Source: Flavobacterium branchiicola (GTDB lineage: Bacteria; Bacteroidota; Bacteroidia; Flavobacteriales; Flavobacteriaceae). Taken from it: 64,000 nucleotides of DNA. The DNA is taken from positions 62,001 through 126,000 of the forward strand of contig NZ_JAGYWA010000002.1 of assembly GCF_018383905.1 (NCBI RefSeq), given 5' to 3'. Of this stretch, positions 36,473-45,206 are shown piece by piece; position 1 is the stretch's first letter, and each line of letters starts with the position of its first letter. The translations under genes were made by a program, and so were the position numbers. Under the pieces are notes generated by a model. It did not search any database. It saw only the letters and a list, made by a program, of their open reading frames with translations, and was not told the DNA's origin.

Positions 36473-36480
36473 CAAAAATA
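36473..36480 (-). promoter_or_regulatory. -7 promoter box abutting rlmD start
   Basis: Minus strand TATTTTTG with only 4 nt before the ATG, so transcription would begin at or near the start codon. Confidence 0.5.
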
Positions 36481-36629
36481 AGAGTTTGTAAACTTTTATA
36501 AATTTAAATTTCAAAATATTTTATCAAAATGTTGAATTTGCTAGTTTAATTCACTTTAAAAGCTAACTTTGTTTTTGACATTCAGCCCCAAATGTCCCAT
36601 TTTTAACCTATAAGTATTGTTGTTTGTCT

Positions 36630-37679
36630 ATGAAGTTGTATCATAATCTCTCTCAGATAAGTTTTCTTAAAAGAAGTTATGCCTTCAAATTTTTGTTTGT
36701 TGCCTTTATCGGAATTCATATTCCTCTAATCGGAATCTTATTTTTCGTACTTTATTCCGATCATATTGTTTCTTCCACTTCAATTTTGGTTTTTTCCTTA
36801 ATAATGACTTTGTTGGCAACCGGAGTAACGCTTTTAGTTTTAAACCGTTTGATTAAACCTATATCTATTGCATCAAAAGCATTGGATGATTATAGAAATA
36901 AAAGAAAATTATCTGTTTTGCCAACAGATTATGAAGATGAAGCAGGTCTGTTAATGAGTAATATTCAGGAATCTATTTATGAATCTGAAAGTTTTATAAA
37001 CGAAAAGCAGGATTTAATTTATATGCTTTCGCACGATTTGAAAAACTTTGCAGGAAATCCGCAAGGTTTGGCGCAATTAATTTTAAGCGAAAATCCATCT
37101 CCATCTGTAACTCATTTGGCGGAATTGATTTGTGAGTCTACAAATCTTCAATTTCGATATATTGAAAACTTTATAAAATTGCTAAAAGAGCAAGATCAGA
37201 TTGTAAAGGTTAATCAGGAAGCAAAAACTATTGTTTTTGCTAATATTCTGCCGTTTATTAACGAACAGATAGAGCAAAGGCTGATTGATAAGAACATTGT
37301 CATGAATCTGAGTTTAGAAACAGATGAAGCTAAACTAAAAATTGATGAAGGATTGTTTATTCAGGTTTTGGTAAATTTAATAAGCAATGCCATTAAATTC
37401 TCTTATTTTGATAGTGAAATCAAAGTTAGAATCTACAAAGTTGATTCTTGTTTAATTATTAAAGTTGCTGATAAAGGAATTGGTTTTGATAAAGATCAAA
37501 TTGAGGAATTGTTTAAAAAATTCACCAAAATGAGCCGTTTGGGAACTGCAAATGAATTATCTACCGGAATTGGTCTTTACTTGTGTAAAAAAATCATCGA
37601 AAGAAATAAAGGAACTTTAAGTGCAGTAAGCGAAGGAAAAAACAAAGGAGCCGAGTTTAAAATTGCATTCGAGCTATAG
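36630..37679 (+). CDS. Orphan sensor histidine kinase
   Basis: 349 residues from ATG 36630. Two membrane helices (about 20-42 and 51-72), HAMP-like segment (about 73-120), DHp with phospho-acceptor H135 (MLSHDLKNFAGN), and HATPase with N box LVNLISNAIKFS, G1 DKGIGF and G2 STGIGLYLCKKII. The short periplasmic loop leaves no large sensor domain. No response regulator gene is adjacent, so partner and signal are unknown. Divergent from rlmD; followed by octamer element B. Confidence 0.9.
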   Translation: MKLYHNLSQISFLKRSYAFKFLFVAFIGIHIPLIGILFFVLYSDHIVSSTSILVFSLIMTLLATGVTLLVLNRLIKPISIASKALDDYRNKRKLSVLPTDYEDEAGLLMSNIQESIYESESFINEKQDLIYMLSHDLKNFAGNPQGLAQLILSENPSPSVTHLAELICESTNLQFRYIENFIKLLKEQDQIVKVNQEAKTIVFANILPFINEQIEQRLIDKNIVMNLSLETDEAKLKIDEGLFIQVLVNLISNAIKFSYFDSEIKVRIYKVDSCLIIKVADKGIGFDKDQIEELFKKFTKMSRLGTANELSTGIGLYLCKKIIERNKGTLSAVSEGKNKGAEFKIAFEL

Positions 37680-37687
37680 TTTTTTGA

Positions 37688-37814
37688 GGTTCTAAGATGC
37701 TAAGGTTCTAAGATACTAAGGAGATAAGTGTCTGAGTTTTTTTGAAATTCAGTTGTAAAGCTGTTAAGTTTTTAAATATCAAAATCTTAGTACCTTAGAG
37801 CCTTAGCATCTTAA
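37688..37814. repeat. Octamer inverted element, copy B
   Basis: Six tandem octamers on the left (37688-37735: GGTTCTAA, GATGCTAA, GGTTCTAA and so on). The right arm (37787-37814) has opposed TTAGTACC, TTAGAGCC and TTAGCATC units. It sits between the convergent histidine kinase and aldo/keto reductase genes and may act as a terminator. Confidence 0.78.
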
Positions 37815-37825
37815 AAAAAAAAGAA

Positions 37826-38812
37826 TCACCACAAATGATGCACCGAAGGTTTAATATACTCTTCGTAAATAGCATTCATTTCAGAAATTTTCTCTTTACT
37901 TAATTGTGGTAAATCGTAAATCGACAAGTTAGATTTTACGTGACTTGCATTTGAAGCGCCCGGAATAATACAACTAATATCATCGAAACTCAATATCCAT
38001 TGCAGGGCAATTGGAGCAAGATTGGTTGCTTCCGGAAATAAAGCTTTTAATTTTTCAACGGCTTTTAATCCTAAATCATAATCAATACCTGAAAAAGTTT
38101 CACCTTTATCAAAAGCTTCTCCGTTGCGATTAAAGTTTCGGTGATCCTGAGTGTCGAAAGTTGTTTTTGAATCGAATTTGCCTGTCAAAAGTCCACTTGC
38201 GAGCGGGACACGCGCAATGATTCCGACGTCTTTTTTTCTGGCTTCAGAGAAAAATAATTGTGAAGGACGCTGACGGAATAAATTAAAAATAATCTGAACC
38301 GTTGTAACATTCGAATATTCAATCGCTTTTAAAGCTTCTTCGACTTTTTCGACACTTACGCCAAGATTCAGAATTTTGCCTTGTTCTTTTAAACGATCAA
38401 ACATTTCAAAGATTTCAGGACGATAAAAAACTTCAGTAGGAGGACAGTGTAACTGAATTAAATCCAGAGTATCTAATTTCATTCTTTTTAAACTGTCTTC
38501 AATATACTTCTGAAGTACTTTTGGCTGATATCCTTCACTCACATGCGGATTAATAAAACGACCGCATTTTGTTGCGACATAAATACGCTCAGAACGCGAG
38601 CGCACCACTCTTCCAACAGCAGTTTCACTTAAACCATTTTCATAAACATCAGCCGTATCAATAAAGTTGACCCCGTTATCTATTGCTGTGTTTATAAGTT
38701 CATCAGCTGTTTTATCATTAAACCCTGAACCCCATTTTCCGCCAACCTGCCAGGTTCCCAGTGAGATTTCAGAGATATTAAAGTTTGTTTTTCCTAGTTT
38801 TCTGTAGATCAT
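37826..38812 (-). CDS. Aldo/keto reductase
   Basis: 328-residue NADPH-dependent (beta/alpha)8 oxidoreductase. The catalytic tetrad is complete: D52 and Y57 (FIDTADVYENG), K82 (VATKCGRF) and H122 (IQLHCPP). The C-terminal cofactor-binding segment is CIIPGASNASHVKSNL. The substrate, an aldehyde or ketone, is unknown. It is bounded by octamer elements B and C. Confidence 0.93.
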   Translation of the reverse strand: MIYRKLGKTNFNISEISLGTWQVGGKWGSGFNDKTADELINTAIDNGVNFIDTADVYENGLSETAVGRVVRSRSERIYVATKCGRFINPHVSEGYQPKVLQKYIEDSLKRMKLDTLDLIQLHCPPTEVFYRPEIFEMFDRLKEQGKILNLGVSVEKVEEALKAIEYSNVTTVQIIFNLFRQRPSQLFFSEARKKDVGIIARVPLASGLLTGKFDSKTTFDTQDHRNFNRNGEAFDKGETFSGIDYDLGLKAVEKLKALFPEATNLAPIALQWILSFDDISCIIPGASNASHVKSNLSIYDLPQLSKEKISEMNAIYEEYIKPSVHHLW

Positions 38813-38822
38813 TTCTTTTTAA

Positions 38823-38948
38823 GGTTCTAAGGTTCTGAGAGGCTAAGCTTCTAAGTTTTTTTTCTTTTAAGTTTCTAAGATTCTAAGCTTTTTTTAACCT
38901 TCCCAATCTTAGTATCTTAGTATCTTAGTATCTCAGAACCTTAGCCCC
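38823..38948. repeat. Octamer inverted element, copy C
   Basis: Left arm 38823-38886 with units such as GGTTCTAA, GGTTCTGA, GAGGCTAA and GATTCTAA. Right arm 38909-38948 has TTAGTATC three times, then TCAGAACC and TTAGCCCC. It lies between the aldo/keto reductase start and the cysM stop (both minus). Confidence 0.78.
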
Positions 38949-38953
38949 TTTTT

Positions 38954-39841
38954 TTAGTCAAATAAATCCGAAGACAAATAGCGATCTCCGCGGTCACAAA
39001 TCACTGCTACAATTACGCCAGATTCTAATTGTTCGGCAATTTTTAGGGCAACAGCAACAGAACCACCGCTGCTCATTCCTGCAAAAACACCTTCTTCAAG
39101 TGCTAATCTTTTTGTTATTGCTCGTGCTTCTTCTTCGCTTACATCAACAACAGTGTCAACTTTTGAAGCATCAAATATTTTTGGTAAATATTCTTGTGGC
39201 CATTTACGAATTCCTGGTATCTGAGATCCGTCGCTTGGTTGTGCACCCACGATTTGAACAGCAGGATTTTTTTCTTTTAAATAAGTCGAAGTCCCAATAA
39301 TAGTTCCGGTTGTTCCCATTGCCGAAACAAAATGAGTAACAGTTCCGTCAGTATCGTTCCAGATTTCCGGACCGGTTGTTTTGTAATGCGCTTTCCAGTT
39401 GTCATCATTTGCAAACTGATTTAGCATCAAATAACCGCCTTCTGCCACTTTTTTGTCGGCATAATCCCTTGAGCCAATAATTCCTTCGCTAGCAGGCGTT
39501 AAAATCACTGTAGCGCCATAAGCACGCATAGTTTGTGTTCTTTCTTTTGTAGAATCTTCCGGTAATACCAATTCAATCTCTATTCCGAATAACTGAGCAA
39601 TCATTGCTAAAGCTATTCCTGTGTTTCCGCTGGTAGCTTCGATTAGTTTATCACCTTTTTTAATTTCTCCTCTTTCCAATGCCGAAGCAATCATGTTGTA
39701 TGCCGCTCTGTCTTTTACGCTTCCTCCCGGATTATTTCCTTCAAGTTTCAGTAAAAGTTTTACGTTTTTATTTTTAACCAAATTGACCGTTTCCATTAAT
39801 GGAGTATTTCCAATTAGGTTTAACAATTTCTGTGGACCCAT
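38954..39841 (-). CDS. cysM: Cysteine synthase
   Basis: 295-residue PLP enzyme that makes cysteine from O-acetylserine and sulfide (CysM type can also use thiosulfate). PLP lysine K43 in GGSVKDRAAYN, SGNTG (71-75) phosphate-binding loop, and SAMGTTGTIIG later. Length and the EGNNPGGSVKDR sequence favour CysM. It starts 1 nt after the serine acetyltransferase stop, giving a complete two-step cysteine pathway in one operon. Confidence 0.93.
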   Translation of the reverse strand: MGPQKLLNLIGNTPLMETVNLVKNKNVKLLLKLEGNNPGGSVKDRAAYNMIASALERGEIKKGDKLIEATSGNTGIALAMIAQLFGIEIELVLPEDSTKERTQTMRAYGATVILTPASEGIIGSRDYADKKVAEGGYLMLNQFANDDNWKAHYKTTGPEIWNDTDGTVTHFVSAMGTTGTIIGTSTYLKEKNPAVQIVGAQPSDGSQIPGIRKWPQEYLPKIFDASKVDTVVDVSEEEARAITKRLALEEGVFAGMSSGGSVAVALKIAEQLESGVIVAVICDRGDRYLSSDLFD

Positions 39842-39842
39842 T

Positions 39843-40634
39843 TTATTTTTTTTCTTTTATTTTAACTTCAGTTGTAGTGGTATTTAAAACGATAGAATCG
39901 GCAGGAATAGATTTGGTAATCCAGGCATTTCCTCCAACAATACTGTTTTTTCCAATTGTAGTTTCGCCTCCCAGAATAGTTGCATTGGCATAAATGCAAA
40001 CATTTTTTTCTACGGTAGGATGACGTTTTGCATTCTTCATGTCTTTGCTCACACTCAAAGCACCCAGAGTAACTCCCTGATAAATTTTGACGTGTTTTTC
40101 GATAACGGTAGTTTCTCCAATTACAATTCCGGTTGCGTGATCGATAAAAAATGGCGAGGCAATTTTGGCTCCGGCATGAATATCGGTTCCTGTAATTCGA
40201 TGTGCATATTCGCTCATTAATCTGGAGAATAACAATAAATCCAGTTGATACAATTCATGACTTAATCTGTAAATAGCAATGGCGTAAAATCCTGGATAGC
40301 CAAGATAAACTTCATCAATGCTGTTTGATGCAGGATCATTCTCTAAAATATATTCAGCATCCTGATTTAATTTTTCTAATACACCCGGAAGTTTTTCCAG
40401 GAAACGATCCCAGATTGATTCGCATAAATTCTCTGGCTTTTTGCAGGCCAAAACTGCAATTTCTTTAAAACGAATTTCAAGTTCATCTATGCTTTCGGCA
40501 AGAGCAGCATTAGAATCAAAAAGGGTGTAAAAAAGCTTCTCTGTAAAATCTTCAGTTTTGGTTTTAATACCGTAGTTTATATTAGAATGGCTTTTTAAAG
40601 CTTTGATATTTTGTATGATAGTATCTTTTGTCAC
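39843..40634 (-). CDS. Serine O-acetyltransferase
   Basis: About 263 residues from a GTG start at 40632-40634 (VTKDTIIQNIKALKSH); an upstream ATG at 40700 would add 22 hydrophobic residues that do not look like family sequence. The N-terminal helical domain is followed by a left-handed beta-helix of hexapeptides (HPTVEKNVCIYANATILGGETTIGKN) with the catalytic-type HRITGTDIHAGAKI segment. It makes O-acetylserine for the adjacent CysM. Extended N-terminus as in EpsC/SATase of Bacteroidota. Confidence 0.9.
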   Translation of the reverse strand: MTKDTIIQNIKALKSHSNINYGIKTKTEDFTEKLFYTLFDSNAALAESIDELEIRFKEIAVLACKKPENLCESIWDRFLEKLPGVLEKLNQDAEYILENDPASNSIDEVYLGYPGFYAIAIYRLSHELYQLDLLLFSRLMSEYAHRITGTDIHAGAKIASPFFIDHATGIVIGETTVIEKHVKIYQGVTLGALSVSKDMKNAKRHPTVEKNVCIYANATILGGETTIGKNSIVGGNAWITKSIPADSIVLNTTTTEVKIKEKK

Positions 40635-40700
40635 AATTATTAGGATTGAATATGAAATTTGAAACGTTAAAAGTAAGGCGTTTTTTGTAAATAAGGGCAT

Positions 40701-41026
40701 GAATTAACTAAAGAAATTTTAGGTTGCCGCAACTATTTGTGATATAAAAAAAATTCTCGGAACGGATCAAATTATACTATTCTTAACCTCGTGGAGTGAA
40801 ATTATTTTTTAACACATAGAAACAATAGATTTTAGTTTTAAATAAAAAAGGCAAAAGAAAAAACTAGTTTTCACACATAGCTATGTTTATTTAAAAAAGT
40901 GAAACGCCTTTTATGGACAAGAAAAGCTATGTTACTATGTGTTAAAATTAAATTTTGTTCAATTACATCGAACGGGTTAATTCTTAAGAAGTTTATTGCG
41001 TAAATTAGCTTGTAAAATTTAATTAA
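40701..41026. repeat. Gene-free stretch with a long nested palindrome
   Basis: No gene is seen in these 326 bp. TTTTAACACATAG (40807-40819) pairs with CTATGTGTTAAAA (40935-40947). Nested inside are AAAAGGC/GCCTTTT and TTTTCAC/GTGAAA, and CATAGCTATG sits at the centre. The whole can fold as an imperfect 140-nt hairpin. Short CATAG words recur, like the other word-built elements in this window. Confidence 0.6.
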
Positions 41027-41728
41027 ATGAAAAATAATTCAACTTTTAAGAGCGCTATTTCTAATCTTGAATTTGCAGAAACTGAAAAAATCTGCGGAAA
41101 ATCAATTCATGATCCCATTTTAAGCCTGATTATTAAGGATCATCCTGACTTTTGCGAAACGGATTGTATTTCGGTTCAGGAATTAAATGAATACAGACAA
41201 AAGTATATTTCGAATTATTTGTCTTCGGAAATTGGAATGCTTTCTGATCTCGAAAAAAGTGTTATTTCATCCTTAAAAGAAGATAAATCAATCGTAACAA
41301 TTGTTGAAGATGAAAATGAACAAAGAAGCTTTGGGCAAAAAATAGCCGATAAAGTTGCTGATTTTGGAGGAAGCTGGACTTTTATAATTTCGTTTGTGGT
41401 TTTTATTGCGATCTGGATTTTATCAAATGTCTATATTTTGCTAAACAAGGGTTTTGATCCGTACCCATTTATTTTGCTCAATTTGATTTTATCGTGTATT
41501 GCTGCATTGCAGGCTCCGGTAATTATGATGAGCCAGAATCGTCAGGAAGAGAAAGATCGAAATCGCGCAAAAAAGGATTATATGATTAACCTGAAATCGG
41601 AATTAGAGATCAGAATGATTCATGATAAAATCGATCATTTGATCATGCATCAGCAACAGGAATTAATCGAAATTCAAAAAGTACAAATCGAAATGATGAA
41701 TGATATTCTCAATCAGATCAAAAAATAA
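41027..41728 (+). CDS. DUF1003-family membrane protein
   Basis: 233 residues: cytoplasmic N-terminal region with cysteines (EKICGKSIHD and DFCETDC), then the DUF1003 core of two membrane helices (about 117-138 and 147-168) with GGSWTFIISFVVFIAIWILSN and FDPYPFILLNLILSCIAALQAPVIMMSQNR, and a Lys/Glu-rich coiled C-terminus. Function unknown; the family is widespread in bacteria. Ends 12 nt from the convergent DUF2752 gene. Confidence 0.9.
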   Translation: MKNNSTFKSAISNLEFAETEKICGKSIHDPILSLIIKDHPDFCETDCISVQELNEYRQKYISNYLSSEIGMLSDLEKSVISSLKEDKSIVTIVEDENEQRSFGQKIADKVADFGGSWTFIISFVVFIAIWILSNVYILLNKGFDPYPFILLNLILSCIAALQAPVIMMSQNRQEEKDRNRAKKDYMINLKSELEIRMIHDKIDHLIMHQQQELIEIQKVQIEMMNDILNQIKK

Positions 41729-41740
41729 TTCTTACAAAAA

Positions 41741-42043
41741 TTAGATATAAAAGTGTTTGTAAATGTAGCCGCCAATCATAAAAATGAGATTGAATAAAGC
41801 GACATTCCAAACGGCTTTTTTGTAATTTCTGGATTTGTCTAAAAAATATAAAGCAACAAAAACGAAAAATAAAAGGGTAGAAAAGAGGGCTGGAAACATC
41901 CTGAAAGCACCCGAAAAATCACCTTCAAAAAGTAAGAATAAAGAGCGTTGAAAACCACAGCCAAGACACTCTATTCCGAAGAGCTTTTTGAAGAGGCAGG
42001 GGATCATATATTTCTCTAAATTCAATGGGAATGTTTTTTGCAA
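41741..42043 (-). CDS. DUF2752-family membrane protein
   Basis: 100 residues with the family pattern CLFKKLFGIECLGCGFQRSL (conserved C..C.GCG..R) and two to three hydrophobic helices after it. The paired cysteines suggest metal or disulfide chemistry at the membrane, but no function is known. It stands alone on the minus strand between two plus-strand units. Confidence 0.85.
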   Translation of the reverse strand: MQKTFPLNLEKYMIPCLFKKLFGIECLGCGFQRSLFLLFEGDFSGAFRMFPALFSTLLFFVFVALYFLDKSRNYKKAVWNVALFNLIFMIGGYIYKHFYI

Positions 42044-42131
42044 TTTTACAAAAAAATATCCGATAACTAATTAGGAAGTAAGAACTACTATTTTAAAGTT
42101 TCATACTTTTGAAATCTTATATGAAAATAAA

Positions 42132-42317
42132 ATGAAAGCGTTTAAAATTTTAATAATGATTCTTGCGATTGGAGTAGCATTATACGAGCAGGTTTCTGAA
42201 GAAAAAAATATCTATATCATGATAATTGCAATTGTAGTTTTTATGTATGGAATGATGCAGCTGAGTGCAAAAACACCAAGTAAGAATCAAGATAAAGAGG
42301 AGCAGGATGTTGACTAA
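42132..42317 (+). CDS. Small hypothetical membrane protein
   Basis: 61 residues: two short hydrophobic segments (about 4-18 and 27-43) and a charged tail (KNQDKEEQDVD). No domain recognised. Its last 11 nt overlap the start of the Smr gene, so the two are translationally coupled. Confidence 0.7.
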   Translation: MKAFKILIMILAIGVALYEQVSEEKNIYIMIIAIVVFMYGMMQLSAKTPSKNQDKEEQDVD

Positions 42318-42858
42318 AGGAGATAAGGTTTCGGTTTTAGACGAAGCTATTAACGGAACGGTAGTTTCGGTAAAAAACAAGGAAGTTTTGATAGAAACTG
42401 AGGATGGATTTTTGATGACATTTTTTGTCAATGAATTGGTTAAAATTCATGATTCCAGTAATTTAATGAATTCTATTAAAAGAATTAATTTAGATGAGAT
42501 TTCAAAAGAGAAAACAGAGCCAAAACCGCGAAGTTTTGTTAAAGAACGCAAAGATAAACGAGAAGTTTCGGCGCCTGAATTTGATTTACACATTGAAAAA
42601 CTGGTTCCAAATAAACGCGGAATGTCAAATTATGATATTTTGACTTTGCAGACTGAAACGGCAAAAAGACACATTGAATTTGCGATTAGAAACCGTATTC
42701 CAAAAATTGTTTTTATTCATGGAGTGGGCGAAGGAATTCTAAAAGCTGAACTTGATTTTTTATTAGGCCGTTACGATGGAATAGATTTTCAGGACGCCAA
42801 TTATCAAAAATATGGTCTTGGTGCAACCGAAGTTTATTTTAGGCAAAACAATAAATAA
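42307..42858 (+). CDS. Smr/MutS2-type domain protein
   Basis: 183 residues from ATG 42307: N-terminal KOW-like beta segment (GDKVSVLDEAINGTVVSV) and C-terminal Smr domain with the DLH motif (EFDLHIEKL) and HGVGEGIL loop. Smr domains nick or bind branched DNA or cut RNA; stand-alone copies have been tied to ribosome rescue and recombination. I picked the internal ATG because the upstream 14 codons encode a basic shadow of the previous gene. It ends before a strong bidirectional hairpin. Confidence 0.87.
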   Translation: MLTKGDKVSVLDEAINGTVVSVKNKEVLIETEDGFLMTFFVNELVKIHDSSNLMNSIKRINLDEISKEKTEPKPRSFVKERKDKREVSAPEFDLHIEKLVPNKRGMSNYDILTLQTETAKRHIEFAIRNRIPKIVFIHGVGEGILKAELDFLLGRYDGIDFQDANYQKYGLGATEVYFRQNNK

Positions 42859-42896
42859 AAAATGTTTTAGTCTTAGAAAGCTTCTTTTTAAGGTAT

Positions 42897-42961
42897 AAAA
42901 AAACAGCCGTTTTTTAAGCTGATTTCGTAGTTGAATCAGAATAAAAAACGGCTGTTTTTTT
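42897..42961. terminator. Large bidirectional terminator with inner stem
   Basis: A 20-bp outer stem with core AACAGCCG (42897-42916 with 42942-42961) encloses a second short stem CTGATT/AATCAG. It lies between the convergent Smr and lipoprotein genes. Confidence 0.88.
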
Positions 42962-42996
42962 GTGCGAATTTAAACGCGATTGAATTCGGAATTTTA

Positions 42997-43989
42997 TTAA
43001 GGAGCAATAGTTGTTACGGTTCCTAAAACAAATTCTGTTGCAAGTTTAAAAGTACTGTTGTCTTTACTAAGTGTTACATTTCTAAGTACAACTTTATGTT
43101 TGAAAACTTTAAGACTGCTCGTTGTTGTTACCTCGATAATTCCACTTACATTTTCAACACCCGCAACACCAACCCAGGTTTGATCTACAGTTGGAGAAGT
43201 TGGAGTAAGATTTGTACAATAATAGTCCTTTATTGGTTCCGGAATATTGCTCTTGTATGTTCTGTAAAATACTTTATTTGTAGTTCCGTTTAAGTTAATT
43301 AAACTTGTTCTTGGAACTCCAACCGGAGTGTTTTCGTTTTTGATTAAGTCTTTATCAAGGCTCTCAATAACGAGTGAATTTGAAAGATTATTGTTGTAAA
43401 CTTTCAATTGTACATCACAGAATTTTGCTACTTCATCTGTAAAAGCAACTACAACCGGATTACTTATAGTTGTTTTATAGTCACCAAAAACATACTCATC
43501 GTTTGTCTGCTCGGGACCTGGTTTATTAAAAGTAATTCCTCTAAAAATGATATTATGATTGTATCCTACAATTTCGGTATGGCCGTCTTCCGGTGCGGGA
43601 TCTTTATAGACTGCTTTTGTAGCAATTCTAATTTGACCGCCAGTTGCGTACCATTCGTCAGTTATTTTTGGAGAAGCAGGAGGGATTGCATCGCATATTG
43701 ATGATTTAGAAATCGTACCATCATACGCTCTGAAAAATACACGATATGCACTATTATCAATATTATAAGTTAAAGTGTCAGTGGTGGTAGGGGTGTTTTT
43801 TAGGCTGTTTGCAGCCATCTGCAACAACAGAGATTCCTGAGGTTTGAGTTTGTAAATCAAAGTGTTGGTAGTATCGCAACTTGTAGCAGTAACGGCTGTA
43901 AAATCTATATTTTCTACCGTTTGATCACCGTCGTCGCAACCATTTAATAAAAGCGCAAATAATATAAGGCTTGCAATTTTTTTCATCAT
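42997..43989 (-). CDS. Hypothetical lipoprotein
   Basis: 330 residues; lipobox LNGC with lipid Cys18 (counting the MM start), followed by DDGDQ. The mature part contains two similar halves: TSCDTTNTLIYK...SICDAIPPASPKITDEW and KFCDVQLKVYNN...DYYCTNLTPTSPTVDQTW, each with a paired-Cys beta pattern. That suggests an internal duplication of about 125 residues. No known domain. Monocistronic. Confidence 0.75.
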   Translation of the reverse strand: MMKKIASLILFALLLNGCDDGDQTVENIDFTAVTATSCDTTNTLIYKLKPQESLLLQMAANSLKNTPTTTDTLTYNIDNSAYRVFFRAYDGTISKSSICDAIPPASPKITDEWYATGGQIRIATKAVYKDPAPEDGHTEIVGYNHNIIFRGITFNKPGPEQTNDEYVFGDYKTTISNPVVVAFTDEVAKFCDVQLKVYNNNLSNSLVIESLDKDLIKNENTPVGVPRTSLINLNGTTNKVFYRTYKSNIPEPIKDYYCTNLTPTSPTVDQTWVGVAGVENVSGIIEVTTTSSLKVFKHKVVLRNVTLSKDNSTFKLATEFVLGTVTTIAP

Positions 43990-44058
43990 CGTTTTATTTG
44001 GGTCAAAAATAGTGAAAATTTGGTAAACGTTATTTAAGATTAGACAATTGATATTTTA

Positions 44059-44066
44059 TAACTTTG
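44059..44066 (+). promoter_or_regulatory. -7 box abutting cysteine desulfurase start
   Basis: TAACTTTG, perfect TAnnTTTG, ending 5 nt before the ATG at 44072, so the mRNA is probably leaderless. Confidence 0.55.
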
Positions 44067-44071
44067 CACCA

Positions 44072-45196
44072 ATGAAAAAAGTATATCTCGATAACGCTTC
44101 TACAACTGCTATGAGGCCTGAAGTGATTCAGGAAATGACAAAAGTTATGGCAGAAGATTTTGGTAATCCGTCTTCTACGCACAGTTTCGGGCGAAATGGA
44201 AAGACAATTTTAGAACTTTCAAGAAAAAGCATAGCGAAACATTTAAACTGCACTGCTCAGGAAATTATTTTCGTTTCCGGAGGAACTGAGGCAGATAACT
44301 GGATTCTTCGTTCTGCTGTCGAAGATTTGAAAGTAGAACGCATTATTACGTCTAAAATCGAACATCACGCGGTATTATATGCCAGTATGGCTTTAGAATC
44401 TGATTATGGTATTCAGGTTGATTATGTTAATATAAATGCTGATGGAAGCATAGATTTAACTCATTTGTCTAATTTATTGGCAGAGGAAAAAAAGACAATC
44501 GTAAGTCTGATGCATGTAAATAACGAAACAGGAGTTGTTTTGGATATAGACAGAGTTGGTGTTATTTGTAAACAGTATAATGCTTTATTTCATTCCGATA
44601 CTGTTCAGTCTGTGGGTAAAACCGAGATTGATCTTCAAAAAACGCCCGTTGATTTTATTGTAGCAAGCGCCCATAAATTTCATGGTCCAAAAGGAGTTGG
44701 TTTTGCTTTTGTGAGAAAGAATTCAGGATTGCAGCCGTTAATTTTTGGAGGTGAACAAGAAAAAGGCTTACGTGCAGGAACTGAGGCAGTTCATCAAATT
44801 GCCGGAATGGCAAAAGCTTTGTCGCTTTCGTATGAGAATCTCGAAGAGGAAAGAAATTACATTACGGACTTAAAAAAATACCTGATTGAGCAACTCGAAA
44901 ATCATTTTCCAGGCTTTAGAATTAATGGTAAAAAAGATGATTTTTATAATATTATCAATATTATTCTGCCTTTTTCTTCAGATAAAACGGCTATGCTTTT
45001 GTTTAGTCTGGATATGAAGGGAATTGCAGTTTCAAGAGGAAGTGCCTGCCAGTCGGGAAGTATAAAACCTTCGCATGTTTTAAAAGAAATGCTTTCAGAA
45101 GATGATTTGAAATTACCAAATCTCCGAATTTCATTTAGCCATTATAATACCAAAGAAGATATTGACTGGCTGATTGAGAGTCTTAAAACTGTTTAA
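44072..45196 (+). CDS. Cysteine desulfurase (NifS/IscS-like)
   Basis: 374-residue class V aminotransferase-fold PLP enzyme that takes sulfur from cysteine. PLP lysine K202 (SAHKFHGPKG), cofactor His98-His99 pair (IEHHA) and catalytic C326 in SRGSACQSGS. The GSACxSG motif and short active-site loop suggest an NifS/IscS (group I) enzyme feeding Fe-S or tRNA thiolation. I start at ATG 44072 (MKKVYLDNAST). No iscU-like gene is adjacent. Confidence 0.92.
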   Translation: MKKVYLDNASTTAMRPEVIQEMTKVMAEDFGNPSSTHSFGRNGKTILELSRKSIAKHLNCTAQEIIFVSGGTEADNWILRSAVEDLKVERIITSKIEHHAVLYASMALESDYGIQVDYVNINADGSIDLTHLSNLLAEEKKTIVSLMHVNNETGVVLDIDRVGVICKQYNALFHSDTVQSVGKTEIDLQKTPVDFIVASAHKFHGPKGVGFAFVRKNSGLQPLIFGGEQEKGLRAGTEAVHQIAGMAKALSLSYENLEEERNYITDLKKYLIEQLENHFPGFRINGKKDDFYNIINIILPFSSDKTAMLLFSLDMKGIAVSRGSACQSGSIKPSHVLKEMLSEDDLKLPNLRISFSHYNTKEDIDWLIESLKTV

Positions 45197-45206
45197 AGGG
45201 TTTCAA

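Noticed and set aside
32540..38948. Clusters of short repeats that might be CRISPR arrays
   Set aside because: Units are 8 bp with no spacers, arms are inverted, and no cas genes are in the window.
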